Below are positions 9,713 to 20,116 of a stretch of DNA of 64,000 bases, piece after piece (position 1 is the first letter of the stretch; each line of letters starts with the position of its first letter). This DNA comes from Biomphalaria glabrata (lineage: Eukaryota > Mollusca > Gastropoda > Planorbidae). The DNA is taken from NCBI RefSeq assembly GCF_947242115.1, contig NC_074719.1, positions 41,420,849 to 41,484,848 on the forward strand. Reading direction: 5' to 3'. A program made the translations under genes and the position numbers. A model generated the notes under the pieces. The model did no database searches and was not told the DNA's origin. It was given only the letters and a program-made list of their open reading frames with translations.

Positions 9713-12700
9713 ATGATCACTCTTGCACTTATTGGGACTGTAGTTCTACTAGCAGTCTTTGCCTTCTACAAATACATGACCGCCAATCATGGAGTCTTCA
9801 AGAAAATGGGCATTGAACATCCGCCGACTTCATGGTTCTTCGGGAACTTTAACCTGGCCATAAAGTATGGCGTCTTTGAAGCTCAGAAGATCTTCTACAA
9901 TAAATACAGAGATAAAAAGGTCATTAAATTCACTTCTATTTTTTTTAATATTACTTTACTTTTTTAGAATCTATATTTGAATGTTAAAGCAATTTTTGTG
10001 TGGGTCTGGGGAAATTTGCATACTGAGATTTAGTTTTGCGAAGAGTGGTCGAGAGGTCGAAAAGCTAAGTACGCTTGAGCTTGGCTTGATGGTGGGTATA
10101 GGTTCGACACCCGACTCGAGCAAGGTTGTGTTTACTGAGCGCATAAAGGCAGCACGGAAAAACCTTCTCCCAGATACCTCCCCCCCCCCCAACCGGTCCA
10201 CAAATGAGATTGGACCATAGCAATCTGAGCAAGCTACAAGCATCAAAGTAGCGCTATATTAAAACTATAATTACTTTATTATTTAGCCATGTGCAGATTA
10301 AATTTTCTCTCCATCTAATCTTTCCGATAACTATTCAGAAAAGTTCCTATTGAATGACATTGGTTATCACAATTATATATATAGAGAGAGAGAGAAAAAA
10401 GAGATAGATAGATATAGGTATATATATATCATCAATAAATAAGCCTACATATTTTATTAAATTGTTTAACTGAAAAAAAAATCTTATCTTATCTTATGAA
10501 ATACAGGCGTCACTTCAAAAAAGAACATTATGACGCCCTACAAGTCGACCTAGGTCAACCTTGTCTTGCATGATAATCAAAGACAAGTCATTGGTTTTCT
10601 TAGCTGACTCAGGCAACTTATTCCCTACTGTAATGCAGTGTTTCCCAAACTGTGTTCCTCGTAAGCCTGGTTTTCCGCCAGGCCTGAATAGGTGTTCCAG
10701 GGCTGAAAGGGAAACTTACTTTAGTATCATCATACCATTGACAGTTACCATAAGCAGTAGTTTCTATCTTTTTGAACTACAAATAATAGGTCCAATGAGA
10801 GTTTGAGCTTGATATGATACGTAGGTCTAAAATGATTAAGATTTTTAGTACTGGCCAAAATGAGGGTCTATGGCATTCTATTGCTTTTGTTAAATAAACA
10901 GTTGTATGACTCTACATGACTATATATGTATGTTTCTATGCTGTTATCTACAGGTGTATGGCTGGTATGATTCTAGAAAACCAGTCATGGTTGTCAGAGA
11001 TCTGGACATGATTAAGGACATTTTTGTTAAGAACTTTGCCAGCTTTACTGACCGGTACACTCTCTTTGATTTCAACAAGCCATTCCGCGACAACCTGCTG
11101 AACCTGAGAGGGGAACATTGGAAGCACGTCCGTAACATTGTCACCCCCACGTTCAGTTCCGGTCGTATCAAGAAGATGACGTCACACATTCACAAAAACA
11201 CAAAAGTCTTTCTAGAAAACATTCAACAAATGTATGAAACTGGTCAGGAAGTGGAGCTGCGTGACCTCAGTGCGGCCTTCACCTTGGACGTCATCGCTAG
11301 CACCGGATTCGGTCTGGAGATTAATACCCTGAAAAATCCCCAAAATAAATTTGCTACAGAGGCACAGAAAGTCATCAACCCAAATCCTGTACTTTTTACA
11401 TTTGTTCTATTTATACCGGAACTAAGCAAGTTCTTTTCGACATTGGGTTTTCCTATCGTCCCGCAAAAGTCTTTGGACTACTTCGCCCAGGTAGTGGATC
11501 AGATTATAGAAGAAAGAAAAAGAGATGGACTCCATGGAAAAGTCAACGACTTTCTAGATCTCTTAATGAATGCAGAGAAGGACGAAGAACAAATGGAACA
11601 GAGGGAATTAACAAGATCAGAGTTACATGTAAGTTTAGACAAATCTTTTGCCAACATTCGCAGGCGCACTATCGTATATTCTTTTACATTAATGTTTAGG
11701 CTTACATCTCAGATTTTGTTTCAATTTAGTTTAAGTACAGTGAACGTGTACACTTGTGTACAATATGTGTTTTTTTTCCACTTTAGTCAAACTAAACATT
11801 AAATTATTTCTTTAGAATTAGGGATAAACAGATATAATGTAATATATGTGCAATACACATGTAAGCCCGGAGGCTGAGTGGTAAAGCGCTTGCCTTTCTA
11901 ACCCAGGTTCGAATCCTGTTGAAGACTAGGATTTTTACTTTTGGGAACATTTGGGCACCTCTGAGTCCACTCAGCTCTAATGGGTACCTAACATTAGTTG
12001 GGAAAAGTAAAGACGGTTGACCGTGGGGTATTAGAATCAGATAAGATTTACATTATATGCCCTATAGATTACAAATTCTGAAAGAGGAACTTTATCTAGC
12101 TATTAATTCAATATGTTCCTATACTAAAATTTACTTTAATACAAATCTAATTCATAATGAACATAATAAGATTTGTCTTCGAGTTCAAAGATTAATGACG
12201 AATGCAGTATTTCCCGTTGCAACGCAGCCCCAGCTTTGACCTACATATTTTGCCACATCCAGGGCCATAATGAGCATAATTTAGCCTTCAATGGATAATC
12301 CAATTAGAAAAAGAAACAACTATTTAAAATTTTAAAACAGAATGAGCATAGTGCAAACTCCATGAATGATTGTAGAATTTAGATGGCAGTTTTTCTTTTT
12401 TTTTTTTTTTCACGTTTTGTTTTGTAAGATGGTATCAGAGAAAGTTTAATAGGCTTCCGAATCTGGAGTCCTGGGTTCGAATCTTGGTAAAGACTGGGGT
12501 TTTGAATTTATTTCGGGATTCTTAGGGCGCCCCTGAGTCCACCCAACTCTAATGGGTAGATGACTTAGTTGGGAAAGTAAATGCGATTGGTCGTTGTCCT
12601 GGCCACATGACACATGACCTTAACATCGTCTGCCCCATGGATCGCAAGGTCTGAAAGGGAAACGTTACTTTCTTTAATTTTACTGTCTGTGTTCATAATT

Positions 12701-13339
12701 TTATTTCATTATATACTTTTCTTTAATTATCTCCAGGCTCAGGCTCTACTATTTATTTTTGCTGGCTTCGACACAACGGCTACAGTTTTATCATTTACTT
12801 TGTTCTTCCTGGCCATGAACCCGGAAGTTCTAAAGAAGGCTCAGCAGGAAGTGGATGCCAAATGTGGACAGGGTCTGCCAAATTACGATACGGCTCAAGC
12901 ATTGACCTACCTTGATATGTGCATCAATGAATCTATAAGAGTCGCCAGTCCGGCCATATTCATCAATAGGAGATGTGTCCAGGACACCAACATTCAAGGT
13001 ATTCACATCCCAAAAGACATGATCATCCTCATACCTATCTGTGCTATACACTCTGACCCGGAAATATACCCTGATCCTGACAAGTTCGATCCTGAACGGT
13101 TCAATTCTGAAAACAAAGCCTCAAGACATCCCTACGCTCATTTGCCTTTCGGCCAGGGGCCAAGAAATTGTATCGGGATGAGGCTGGCACTGTTGGAACT
13201 GAAGATTGTCATGGCAGCCATATTACAGAAGTTTTCCCCTGTACCTTGCAGTAAAACAGTCTATCCAATCAAATTAAGTAAAGTACAGCCCAGAGCGCAG
13301 GATGGATTGTGGGTAAAGTTTGAACAAAGAAAGAAGTAA
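9713..13339 (+). CDS. cytochrome P450, CYP3 clan (copy A)
   Basis: Haem-thiolate monooxygenase, expected in the ER membrane, taking electrons from NADPH-P450 reductase to oxidise lipophilic substrates. The actual substrate is unknown. Coding exons are 9713-9919, 10954-11628 and 12737-13339, all phase 0 with GT-AG borders, giving 494 residues against about 500 for CYP3A proteins. Residues 3-20 form the membrane anchor, followed by the GIEHPPTSWFFGN hinge. Helix C has WKHVR (125-129), the I-helix AGFDTT (303-308), the K-helix ExxR is ESIR (359-362), then PERF (413-416). The haem loop FGQGPRNCIG (432-441) has the iron ligand Cys439. Every key residue is present and no stop interrupts the frame. 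The introns hold an S2 SINE, a LINE tail, a hAT-like end and two S1 SINEs. AATAAA at 13883-13888 is a possible poly(A) signal. Closest to copy B, nearly identical in exon 3. Confidence 0.93.
10037..10268 (+). mobile_element. tRNA-derived SINE family S2, in P450 A intron
   Basis: Has head GTGGTCGAGAGGTCGAAAAG, B-box-like AGGTTCGACACCC, then GTGTTTACTGAGCGC, AAGGCAGCACGGAAAAACC, GAGATTGGACCATAGC and the end AAAGTAGCGCTATAT. Copies at 23430, 29312, 33751, 56795 (partial) and 60945. Confidence 0.8.
10482..10635 (-). mobile_element. LINE tail fragment, 'RAWNGLPE' family
   Basis: Reverse copy: (TTATC)n, then ACAGGCGTCACTTCAAAAAA and the segment corresponding to the LPELA codons. It breaks exactly where the CAGTGTTTCCCAAACTG end begins, so a DNA element probably inserted here or joined. 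Confidence 0.6.
10636..10800 (+). mobile_element. hAT-type terminal repeat fragment
   Basis: CAGTGTTTCCCAAACTGTG at 10636 matches the terminal repeat style of the full hAT element at 15585 (CAGTGTTTCTCAAACTGTG). No transposase remains and the right end was not found, so the right boundary given is approximate. Confidence 0.45.
11862..12075 (+). mobile_element. tRNA-derived SINE family S1, in P450 A intron
   Basis: Head GGAGGCTGAGTGGTAAAGCG (A-box region), B box GGTTCGAATCC, then GTTGAAGACTAGGATTTTTA, CTAATGGGTACCTAACATTAG and a TGCCCTATAGATTACAA end. Confidence 0.8.
12165..12290 (-). mobile_element. LINE 3' fragment, C2H2-tail family
   Basis: Reverse complement contains GGCAAAATATGTAGGTCAAA followed by the block seen at 19000, 45128 (-) and 56395, the tail encoding the CGxICxSxxGLxSH finger. 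Decayed. Confidence 0.55.
12425..12665 (+). mobile_element. tRNA-derived SINE family S1, in P450 A intron
   Basis: Contains B box GGTTCGAATCT, AAAGACTGGGGTTTTGAATTT, CTAATGGGTAGATGACTTAG, GATTGGTCGTTGTCCTGGCC and GCCCCATGGATCGCAAGGTC. Ends about 70 bp before exon 3 of P450 A. Confidence 0.75.
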
Positions 13340-14101
13340 TTGAAAAGTACTGAGGAATTGATCTTTAGTATGCCCGTTTTTATGTTTTGGCGCATTGACT
13401 TTAAGAAGAAAGGGAGTTATTGAAAGTAATTGATAAAAATGATTAATATCATTAAGGATATTGGTCTTATAATTACGCTTGTTACAAAACAAAAGATTAT
13501 TATAATAACGTGTGAACTGTACATTAGAAGAGCAGTTTTACTTAATCATTAATTAGATTATTTCAGTTACATTTTTATTCAATGATTAAATTGCCAAGGA
13601 AACAAAAGAGCTAGTGTATCTGTTTTTTTTTGTGACTGTTTCATGTTGAAGTGATAGATGTATTGTTATCCTAAATGTGATGGTCAAATGTTGAAATGGT
13701 GCCCCGAAAATGTTAATGTTTATATAAAAATTATGCTACCTTTTTTTAACAATGATTTTCTATGAACATGTGTCCAAGTGGAGTTTGTTTGTAGCTAATT
13801 ATCTCAATTGCATCATTTTGAATTTTATGAAGTTTATTTGTATTTAAAACGCATTTACGGTTAAACATGGCTGAAATGATAAAATAAAAAATATATGCTA
13901 AATGGATGCGTTGTATTGGTAAACATTGAAATGATTTTTTTCTAACACTAGAAGTGGACATTAGTCTTTATGTTTGTTGTCTATATTAAATGATCTAGCA
14001 TGTGTTTGCAGTGAAATGTATTAAGTCATCTAGGACAGAACTTACGGACTAGTTTCAAAGTTTTCTACTGCTACCGAAACAATGCAATCTTTCTGATTTT
14101 C
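13340..14101. other. 3' flank of P450 A
   Basis: AT-rich with no open coding exon. AATAAA at 13883-13888 could end the transcript about 550 nt after the stop codon. Confidence 0.4.
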
Positions 14102-14364
14102 TTAACTCTTTCTCTCCGTAATTATTTGTCCACGTTTCGAAGGAATTCTTCAGTTTGCTCATTACTATCTCACTCCCCTGTTATGATTAAGACTCAATAG
14201 CTTTGTTGTTTGTTATCAGAAAACGTTGTATTTGGTATAGAATTGAAGGGAAATGCCTGCTCTTTTTATAAAACACAAAGTCAACTTTATAAAATTAAAC
14301 ATTAATTCATTTTAATGAGGTCAAAATAAACGATGGTATCGACGATCAGGAGAGAAAGAGTTAA
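14102..14364. mobile_element. TTAA-bounded MITE, copy 1
   Basis: 263 bp bounded by TTAACTCTTTCTCTCC and its inverse GGAGAGAAAGAGTTAA (16-bp perfect inverted repeats including the TTAA). The AT-rich interior includes ATCAGAAAACGTTG. Homologous copies lie at 35664-35930 (same orientation) and 59069-59326 (inverted). It has no coding capacity. The TTAA edges recall piggyBac-type targets, but no autonomous relative is in view. Confidence 0.8.
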
Positions 14365-14737
14365 GAAATTTTAGTGTCAATTTATTAATTACTCAAAAAT
14401 TATATACTGAATATCGTAGCTTAAATTTGCGTCTCTTCCCTTGAGTGCATGCTATTTGCAGCTACGAGAACTTACATTGATTCTTTTATTTTGCATTGTT
14501 AAATATGAGCATGTTTAATAGTCAATGCTGAGCCCAAAACAAGAAGTTTCCAAGTGACCCTTTTTTTTAAGGCAAGGGAATAGAACGCGTGCGCATTACC
14601 TGAAACCTAGCTGGATCAAGAATGACCAACGTACATGGTTAAAGAAATGCAAACTAAGAAAATACTGATGATTTACAGACCAACTGAGAATCACGCTAAA
14701 GTAATAAATACAATTTGTCACATATTTATAACATTTC

Positions 14738-15192
14738 ATTGACCATGTCAAACTCTGCACTCTATCCAGAAGAATTGAAGAAATTAATTGTAAATAAAAT
14801 AAATGAAAAATAGACGAACTCTCATCCAAATCACAAGAAAGATGACGCTTACTATAAGCTATCCCGACAAGACCAACGTCTAATCTTTCGACTCAGGACC
14901 GGACACAACAGAATGCGACAACACATGTACCGGAAGCTCAAAATTGGAACCAGTGAAATCTGCCCATGTGGAGTATCACCAGAGAATGCCAACCATGTCC
15001 TCCAAAACTGCTCTCTTTACCAAAAGGCCCGTATAAGACATTGGCCCCAAATCACCCCAATAGAAAGAAAACTATATGGAGAGCTCCCTGATTTGGAAAC
15101 CACTGTGCAGTTCATCTCATGTATTAGTCTAGTCATCTGAACACTCCAACACAACAATGAGAATGAAGAAGAAGAAGAAAATTGACCATGTC
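14738..15192 (+). mobile_element. 5'-truncated LINE tail with 12-bp TSD, (GAA)n family
   Basis: The element at 14750-15180 is flanked by ATTGACCATGTC at 14738-14749 and 15181-15192. It encodes FRLRTGHNRMRQHMYRKLK and the knuckle CPCGVSPENANHVLQNC, ending in a stop and (GAA)n. The clear TSD marks a genuine target-primed insertion truncated at its 5' end. Confidence 0.9.
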
Positions 15193-15576
15193 GAATTGAT
15201 TTCTATTTTGGCCAAGCACATTAGAATTGTAGACTCTATATAAAGTTAGTTTTAATACTTATGCAATGTTTACTTTATACATCATATACAATGTATAATA
15301 TAAACTTATATTAAATGTATATATAAAACGATTTGTGACAATGACATTTTGCATTCATCTATTTTTTTTCTTTTAGATTTAGAGCATATTATATAACATT
15401 AAAATGTGAAAAAATGGAGTATATATATTTGTTTGTGCTTGGTTTATATCTGTCTGTTTGTGTGCCTTTCTGTTACCGAAGTCCAAAGTATAGTTTAATA
15501 AATTCGCAACAGGCCTCGCTACGATGTTAATTCTGTGAAGGCTTCACGCTGTCTCTTATGCAACTAATTATCTAGA
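15193..15576. other. AT-rich intergenic stretch, nothing recognised
   Basis: No open frame of note, no repeat seen elsewhere in the window. Confidence 0.5.
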
Positions 15577-17886
15577 CTCTAGACCAGTGTTTCTCAAACT
15601 GTGTGCCGCGGCACACTAGTGTGCCGCCGAAGATTTGCAGGTGTGCCGCGGGAGTTTTCAGAACGCCACACGTGCAGCGTTACCCAGGTCTGTCTACTAT
15701 TAAATTTTTATTTTACGTTACGATGACATCCCCACTTACAAAGACCAGCAATAGTAGTGGATCGCTGCATAGTGACGGAAAGGTCTGTTAGCTATTCAGG
15801 TTATGAAATAGTTCACTATACATATATTATTATAATGACTCAAATGTAGGCCGCCTTAGCTGACGCACAGCAGTTCTTGAATTGGTAACGATAATAATAA
15901 GCGATTAGTTTCATGTAAAGTTTTTAGGTGTATGTTAATAGTAACAAATTATCACTAAGCGTTATTTATTATCCATGGAGAACTACGCTAGCAAGAATGA
16001 AACTGCGAAAGCGTTCAATGAAAAGCAAGGAACCAAACGAAGGTACAATGAAGATTACATCGGGTATGGTTTCATATCTTCTGGACCTGAAGATGTTCCA
16101 TTGCCTTTCTGTTTGATCTGCAATGCAACTCTGAGGCGCTTGCTCCAAGCAACTTGAAGAGACACTTGGAAACAAAACATCCAGCTGTAAAAGCGCAGCC
16201 GAAGGAATACTTCGAAAACATCAGGGCTCAACAAACGAAACAAGCTAAGAAACTTACGAACTACCTAAAGCTGCCAGAAAAGGGATTGATTGCAAGTTAT
16301 AAGGTTGCTCAGTTATTAGCAAAACGCAAGAAAGCACACACACACACAATCAGTCATTGCACCAGCTTTAGCAATAGTTGTTGAAACTATCCTTGGACCC
16401 GATGCCGCGGAAAAAGTTAAAAAACCCTAACCCATCCTTTGTCAAAAGAAACTGTCACGTCAGATTTACAAGATCAAGTCTGCGAACACTTCGACGTGAC
16501 TGACGATGAAGTGTCTCTGCTGTGGTCTCTTCAAGTTGATGAATCCACTAACGTTAGCGGCAAAGCTAAGCTGCTAGCTTTTATTCGGTTCATAAAGGAT
16601 GAAAAATGTGTCAACGAATTCTTATTTTGCAAAGACTTACCAACTACGACCAAAGGCGAAGATATTTTAAAAGTGGTGAACGAAAACATTTTGCTATTCA
16701 AACTACAGTGGAAAAACTGTGTCAGCGTTTGCGCCGATGGCTGTCTTCCATGCAGGGAAATAGAAAGGGATTCGTCACTCTTGTGGGTCAAGAAAATCCA
16801 AATGTATTAGTTGTTAACTGCATGATCCACAGAGAAGCTCTTGCCTTCAAATCTTTACCGAAAGATTTGATGTCTGCTCTGGATCAAGTGAATGAAGTTG
16901 TAAACTTCATCGAATCTCGACCGCTTGCATCCCGACTTTTGTCTCATGTATGTGAAGCTATGGATTCAGACTACAAATGTCTCCTGTATCACACCAACGT
17001 TCGTTGGCTCTCCAGGGGAAAAGTGTTAAAGCGTGTGGTCCAGCTCAAGGCTGAGCTGATTTCATTCTTGGAGACTGAAAAAAAAAGACTTTGGATCTTC
17101 TATTCATGACGAGATCTGGTGGGTTACGGTGACATTTCTCTCTGATTTATTTGACAAATTAAATTCATTGAATTTAAGTCTTCAAGGACCATCGGAAACC
17201 ATCATCACTGTATCCTAAAAACTGAAGTCATTTGGTGAAAAATTGTCTGTGTGGCAGAGTAAGATCTCGAAAGGAGTCTTCAACTGCTTTCCTACTTACA
17301 ATGAATTTGCTTCAAATAAAGAAATCACCTCCGAAATTCTTGGCTATTTGACACACTAGCAGTCAGCATTGCAGCATTACTTTCCAACAGTAAAGAGTAT
17401 GGATGGGTCAGCTATCCATTTGGAAACAATGGAGCTACAAATCTGACAGCTGAAGAAGCATTGATTTAAAAAACGATGCAGTTCTTAAGTCAAGTTTTGC
17501 CGAGAAAAGCCTGGATGTGTTTTGGATTTCAATCATTAAGTTATATCCTGCAATCAGTTTAAGAGCATTCTTCCATTTGCATCTTCATGTTTTGTGAGTT
17601 TGGATTTTCAGCACTGACTGAAATCAAGTCTAAGAAAAGAGAGAGACTTCTTAAAAAAGACGATGAAATGCGAGTTTGTTTGTCGACTCTGAAGCCTCGA
17701 TTAGATCGCATTTGCTCTCAAAAAACAGGCACACCCTTCACATTAAATATAATACTTAAAAACAGGTAAAATATATTTTTCTTTTTATTATAAAACAACT
17801 GTTGCTCTTCGTGGTGTGCCGCGAAATTTTTGTAGTTTTTTTACTGTGCCGCCAGACAAAAAAGTTTGAGAAACACTGCTCTAGAC
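15577..17886 (+). mobile_element. hAT DNA transposon, Buster/ZBED5-like, decayed
   Basis: The 2294-bp element (15585-17878) starts CAGTGTTTCTCAAACTGTG and ends AGTTTGAGAAACACTG, inverse to the start over 16 bp. It is flanked by the 8-bp duplication CTCTAGAC (15577-15584 and 17879-17886), the length typical of hAT. Inside, a BED-type finger (PFCLICNATL, then NLKRHLETKH), a catalytic-core region (SLLWSLQVDESTNVSGKAKL; NVRWLSRGKVLKRVV) and the C-terminal dimerisation part (CEFGFSALTEIKSKKRERLL) resemble ZBED5/FAM200/SCAND3-type transposases. The coding sequence is split over at least four frames (15975-16157, 16154-16384, 16439-16810, 16606-17109, then scattered to 17769). A CA-repeat expansion lies at 16337-16349. 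It cannot be autonomous now. Confidence 0.92.
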
Positions 17887-17929
17887 CCTCTCTCTAGGAA
17901 CTGTGTTACGTTCACTGTCTGTCATTTTT

Positions 17930-18015
17930 GGTTGTATAAGTGAGTGGTTAAGCGCTTGGCTTACGAACCTGGTCCTGGGGTCGAATATCGGTGAAGACTG
18001 GAATTTTGAATTTCG
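17930..18015 (+). mobile_element. SINE family S1 head, cut short
   Basis: GTGAGTGGTTAAGCGCTTGG (A-box region), a B box decayed to GGGGTCGAATATC, and GGTGAAGACTGGAATTTTG. It stops where the LINE tail at 18030 begins, so the LINE probably inserted into it. Confidence 0.65.
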
Positions 18016-18029
18016 GAATAGAACGTAGG

Positions 18030-18440
18030 GATAAGATAAGATAACATATTTTTATTGATCCAATCAAATGGAAATTCAGTTTGACTACAATTGACAACAT
18101 CAGTGTAACTACTGTACAATAACAGTATAGTTGAAAAAATCGAACAACATTCACACACAAAGAACATACACATTCACAACCAGCGCTTTATGAATTTGAC
18201 TTCTATGTACTTCTCGAAGACGACAGCTGATCTTGTAACACTCTGACCGAAAGTGGGATAAAGTTTTTTCAATCTTTCAGTTTTAGTCCTAATGGAAAGG
18301 AGACGACCACTTCGTTCAGATCTTTTGTAACAAGTGTTTAATGGGTGCAGGTTGTCCTTAAGAATCGAGAATGTTTTGAAAAGGCATCTTTCATGAAAAA
18401 TCTCTTTAAGAGATGGTAGCTGTATTCGAGTAATATGCGA
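18030..18440 (-). mobile_element. LINE tail, 'RSERSGGLLSIRTKTERF' family
   Basis: Starts with (ATAAG)n. On the minus strand it carries the C-terminal ORF2 block read most clearly at 34811-35228 (KRSERSGGLLSIRTKTERF, then a short C-terminus). Also present at 33622-34270. Confidence 0.7.
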
Positions 18441-18444
18441 TGCG

Positions 18445-18790
18445 TATAAGTATTATAAGTGAAAATTAAGATTTTGTATTAGACAATAAATAAGTTTGTC
18501 TTTGTTTTACACTTTTTTTCAATAAAAGTTGAAAATTACCTTTTTCCTCACGCGTAGGATTGGCGTTTTCTATATTGAATGACGAAATGTCAATTTTTTT
18601 TTCTATTTTTGAGGAGAGTTTTGTGTTTTCAGGAGATTTTAATAATGTCAGGAAATTTAGCCACTGGAAAATCACGATGACCCTGTTATAAGTTATAATT
18701 GTTTAATTTAATAATTTACACCTAGCATCAGCGCGGGGCCTGTGAAAGTACGGGACTATTGCGGCCTCATTGGCTGTAAAACAAAATATA
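18445..18790 (-). mobile_element. hAT remnant, same family as 6255
   Basis: Shares GTGAAAATTA, ATAAATAAGTTTGTCTTTG, GCGTAGGATTGGCGTTTTC and the TTTAATTTAATAATTTACAC block with 6300-6860, in the same orientation. The dimerisation motif is deleted. Confidence 0.6.
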
Positions 18791-18999
18791 TTTTGTTTAT
18801 ATTTTCAAACAAAGACAATTTTTACATCAGCCAATTATTCGCACTAACAAACGGCCACCTTGCCTGAAGCGGTTCTAGTCATTCTATGGAATGCCTAGGC
18901 AGAGTTTGAAATAGAAAAGTTATTTCCTACTTTGCCTGAAAGTGTACGCCGTACTATTCTCTATAATGTAGGTTTTAGTGCTTTGTCAACAATAGACAT

Positions 19000-19135
19000 T
19001 GACGGCGAAAAGAAAATCTAATTCGGCCACCAGCGGACAATGGTTATGCATGCGCCAGTGGCAAAATATGTAGGTCATAACTGGGGCTTCGTAGCCACGG
19101 GTAATACTGCATTCCTCATAATTCTTCGTACTTTA
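19000..19135 (+). mobile_element. LINE 3' fragment, C2H2-tail family
   Basis: AATCTAATTCGGCCACCAGC, GGCAAAATATGTAGGTCATA and GGGCTTCGTAGCCACGGG correspond to the finger-encoding tail and adjacent 3' end seen at 56395 (+) and 45128 (-). Confidence 0.6.
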
Positions 19136-19579
19136 ACAAAATCCTTAAAATATGTACAATATTTCTGCTCTTATTCGAGGGGAGTGAACTCTGTTTAAAC
19201 TTTAACAACAAACATTTCACAAGCTGTTGAAAGAGCATTGCACCATTACTATGACATTTGTGTCATCGAGTAGTTATTATTTTTTTTACAATAGCTAAGT
19301 ACTTGTGCCTGTAACCAGAGAAACTTGGTCCAGTAGATCCCCACAAAACAGCTATTGGTTTGTAATGGTATTGTAAGCTTTACTTCTACTGTTATTTTAA
19401 TATATAATGTAAAGAAAGAAATATGATTACTTGCAATCCTTGTATGGCTGAGCGTTGACTGTATAAGTTGGTTAACTAAATCTACTTTATTTAGTAAGAA
19501 AGACAAGTTTTCTAGTCCTGAGTCTTTTATATAGGAAGGAACAGCATATCTCTCAATTCTGTAATATTTATTTCCCCTT

Positions 19580-19796
19580 ATATCTTATCTTATATAATAC
19601 AGACGTTACTTCAAAAACGAAGATGATTACGTCCTACGCGTCATGCATTTAGTCATGCATATTAACCAATGACTTAAATTCTGCCAAGTCACTGGTTTTC
19701 CTGGCTAGCTCAGGCAACCCATTCCATGCTCTAATAGCATTAGGGAAGAAGGAGTATTTGTACAAATTTGTCCTAGCATATGGAACGAGGAATGTG

Positions 19797-19799
<3 letters not shown>
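19580..19799 (-). mobile_element. LINE tail, 'RAWNGLPE' family
   Basis: Reverse copy beginning with (TTATC)n and ACAGACGTTACTTCAAAAAC. The minus strand encodes YKYSFFPNAIRAWNGLPELA. It is truncated on its 5' side by the (AT)n run at 19800. Confidence 0.75.

Positions 19800-19861
<62 letters not shown>
19800..19861. repeat. (AT)n microsatellite, about 60 bp
   Basis: Uninterrupted TA dinucleotides for about 60 bp, with a slightly degenerate right edge. Confidence 0.95.
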
Positions 19862-19865
<4 letters not shown>

Positions 19866-19894
19866 AATTAATAACAACTTCATTCAATTAATTA

Positions 19895-20116
19895 GTTCAT
19901 TTTTTTAAGTTGATTCATGTTTTGTTAGGAACAATGAAGAGATGTACAAAGTTTCAATTTGATCCGAGATTGGGAAGTGGGAGAAATAATTTGGATAAGA
20001 TTTGTACCAGACAGACGGAGAAAGTTGAGATCATCACTCCTGTTTTTCTCTGGTTGGTCCACGACTTCAATATTGTATCAAATGACGTTCATGACTGCTA
20101 GACATTTAATGTAATG
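19895..20116 (+). repeat. dispersed repeat R6 and left copy of a 112-bp TSD
   Basis: The block TTGTTAGGAACAATGAAGAG to ACCAGACAGACGGAG is related to 22565-22680 (GTTAGGGTTAATGAATATGC to ACCAGACAGACAGACAG). Positions 20005-20116 are repeated exactly at 22147-22258 on the other side of the LINE, so an R6-type repeat was the insertion target. Confidence 0.7.
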
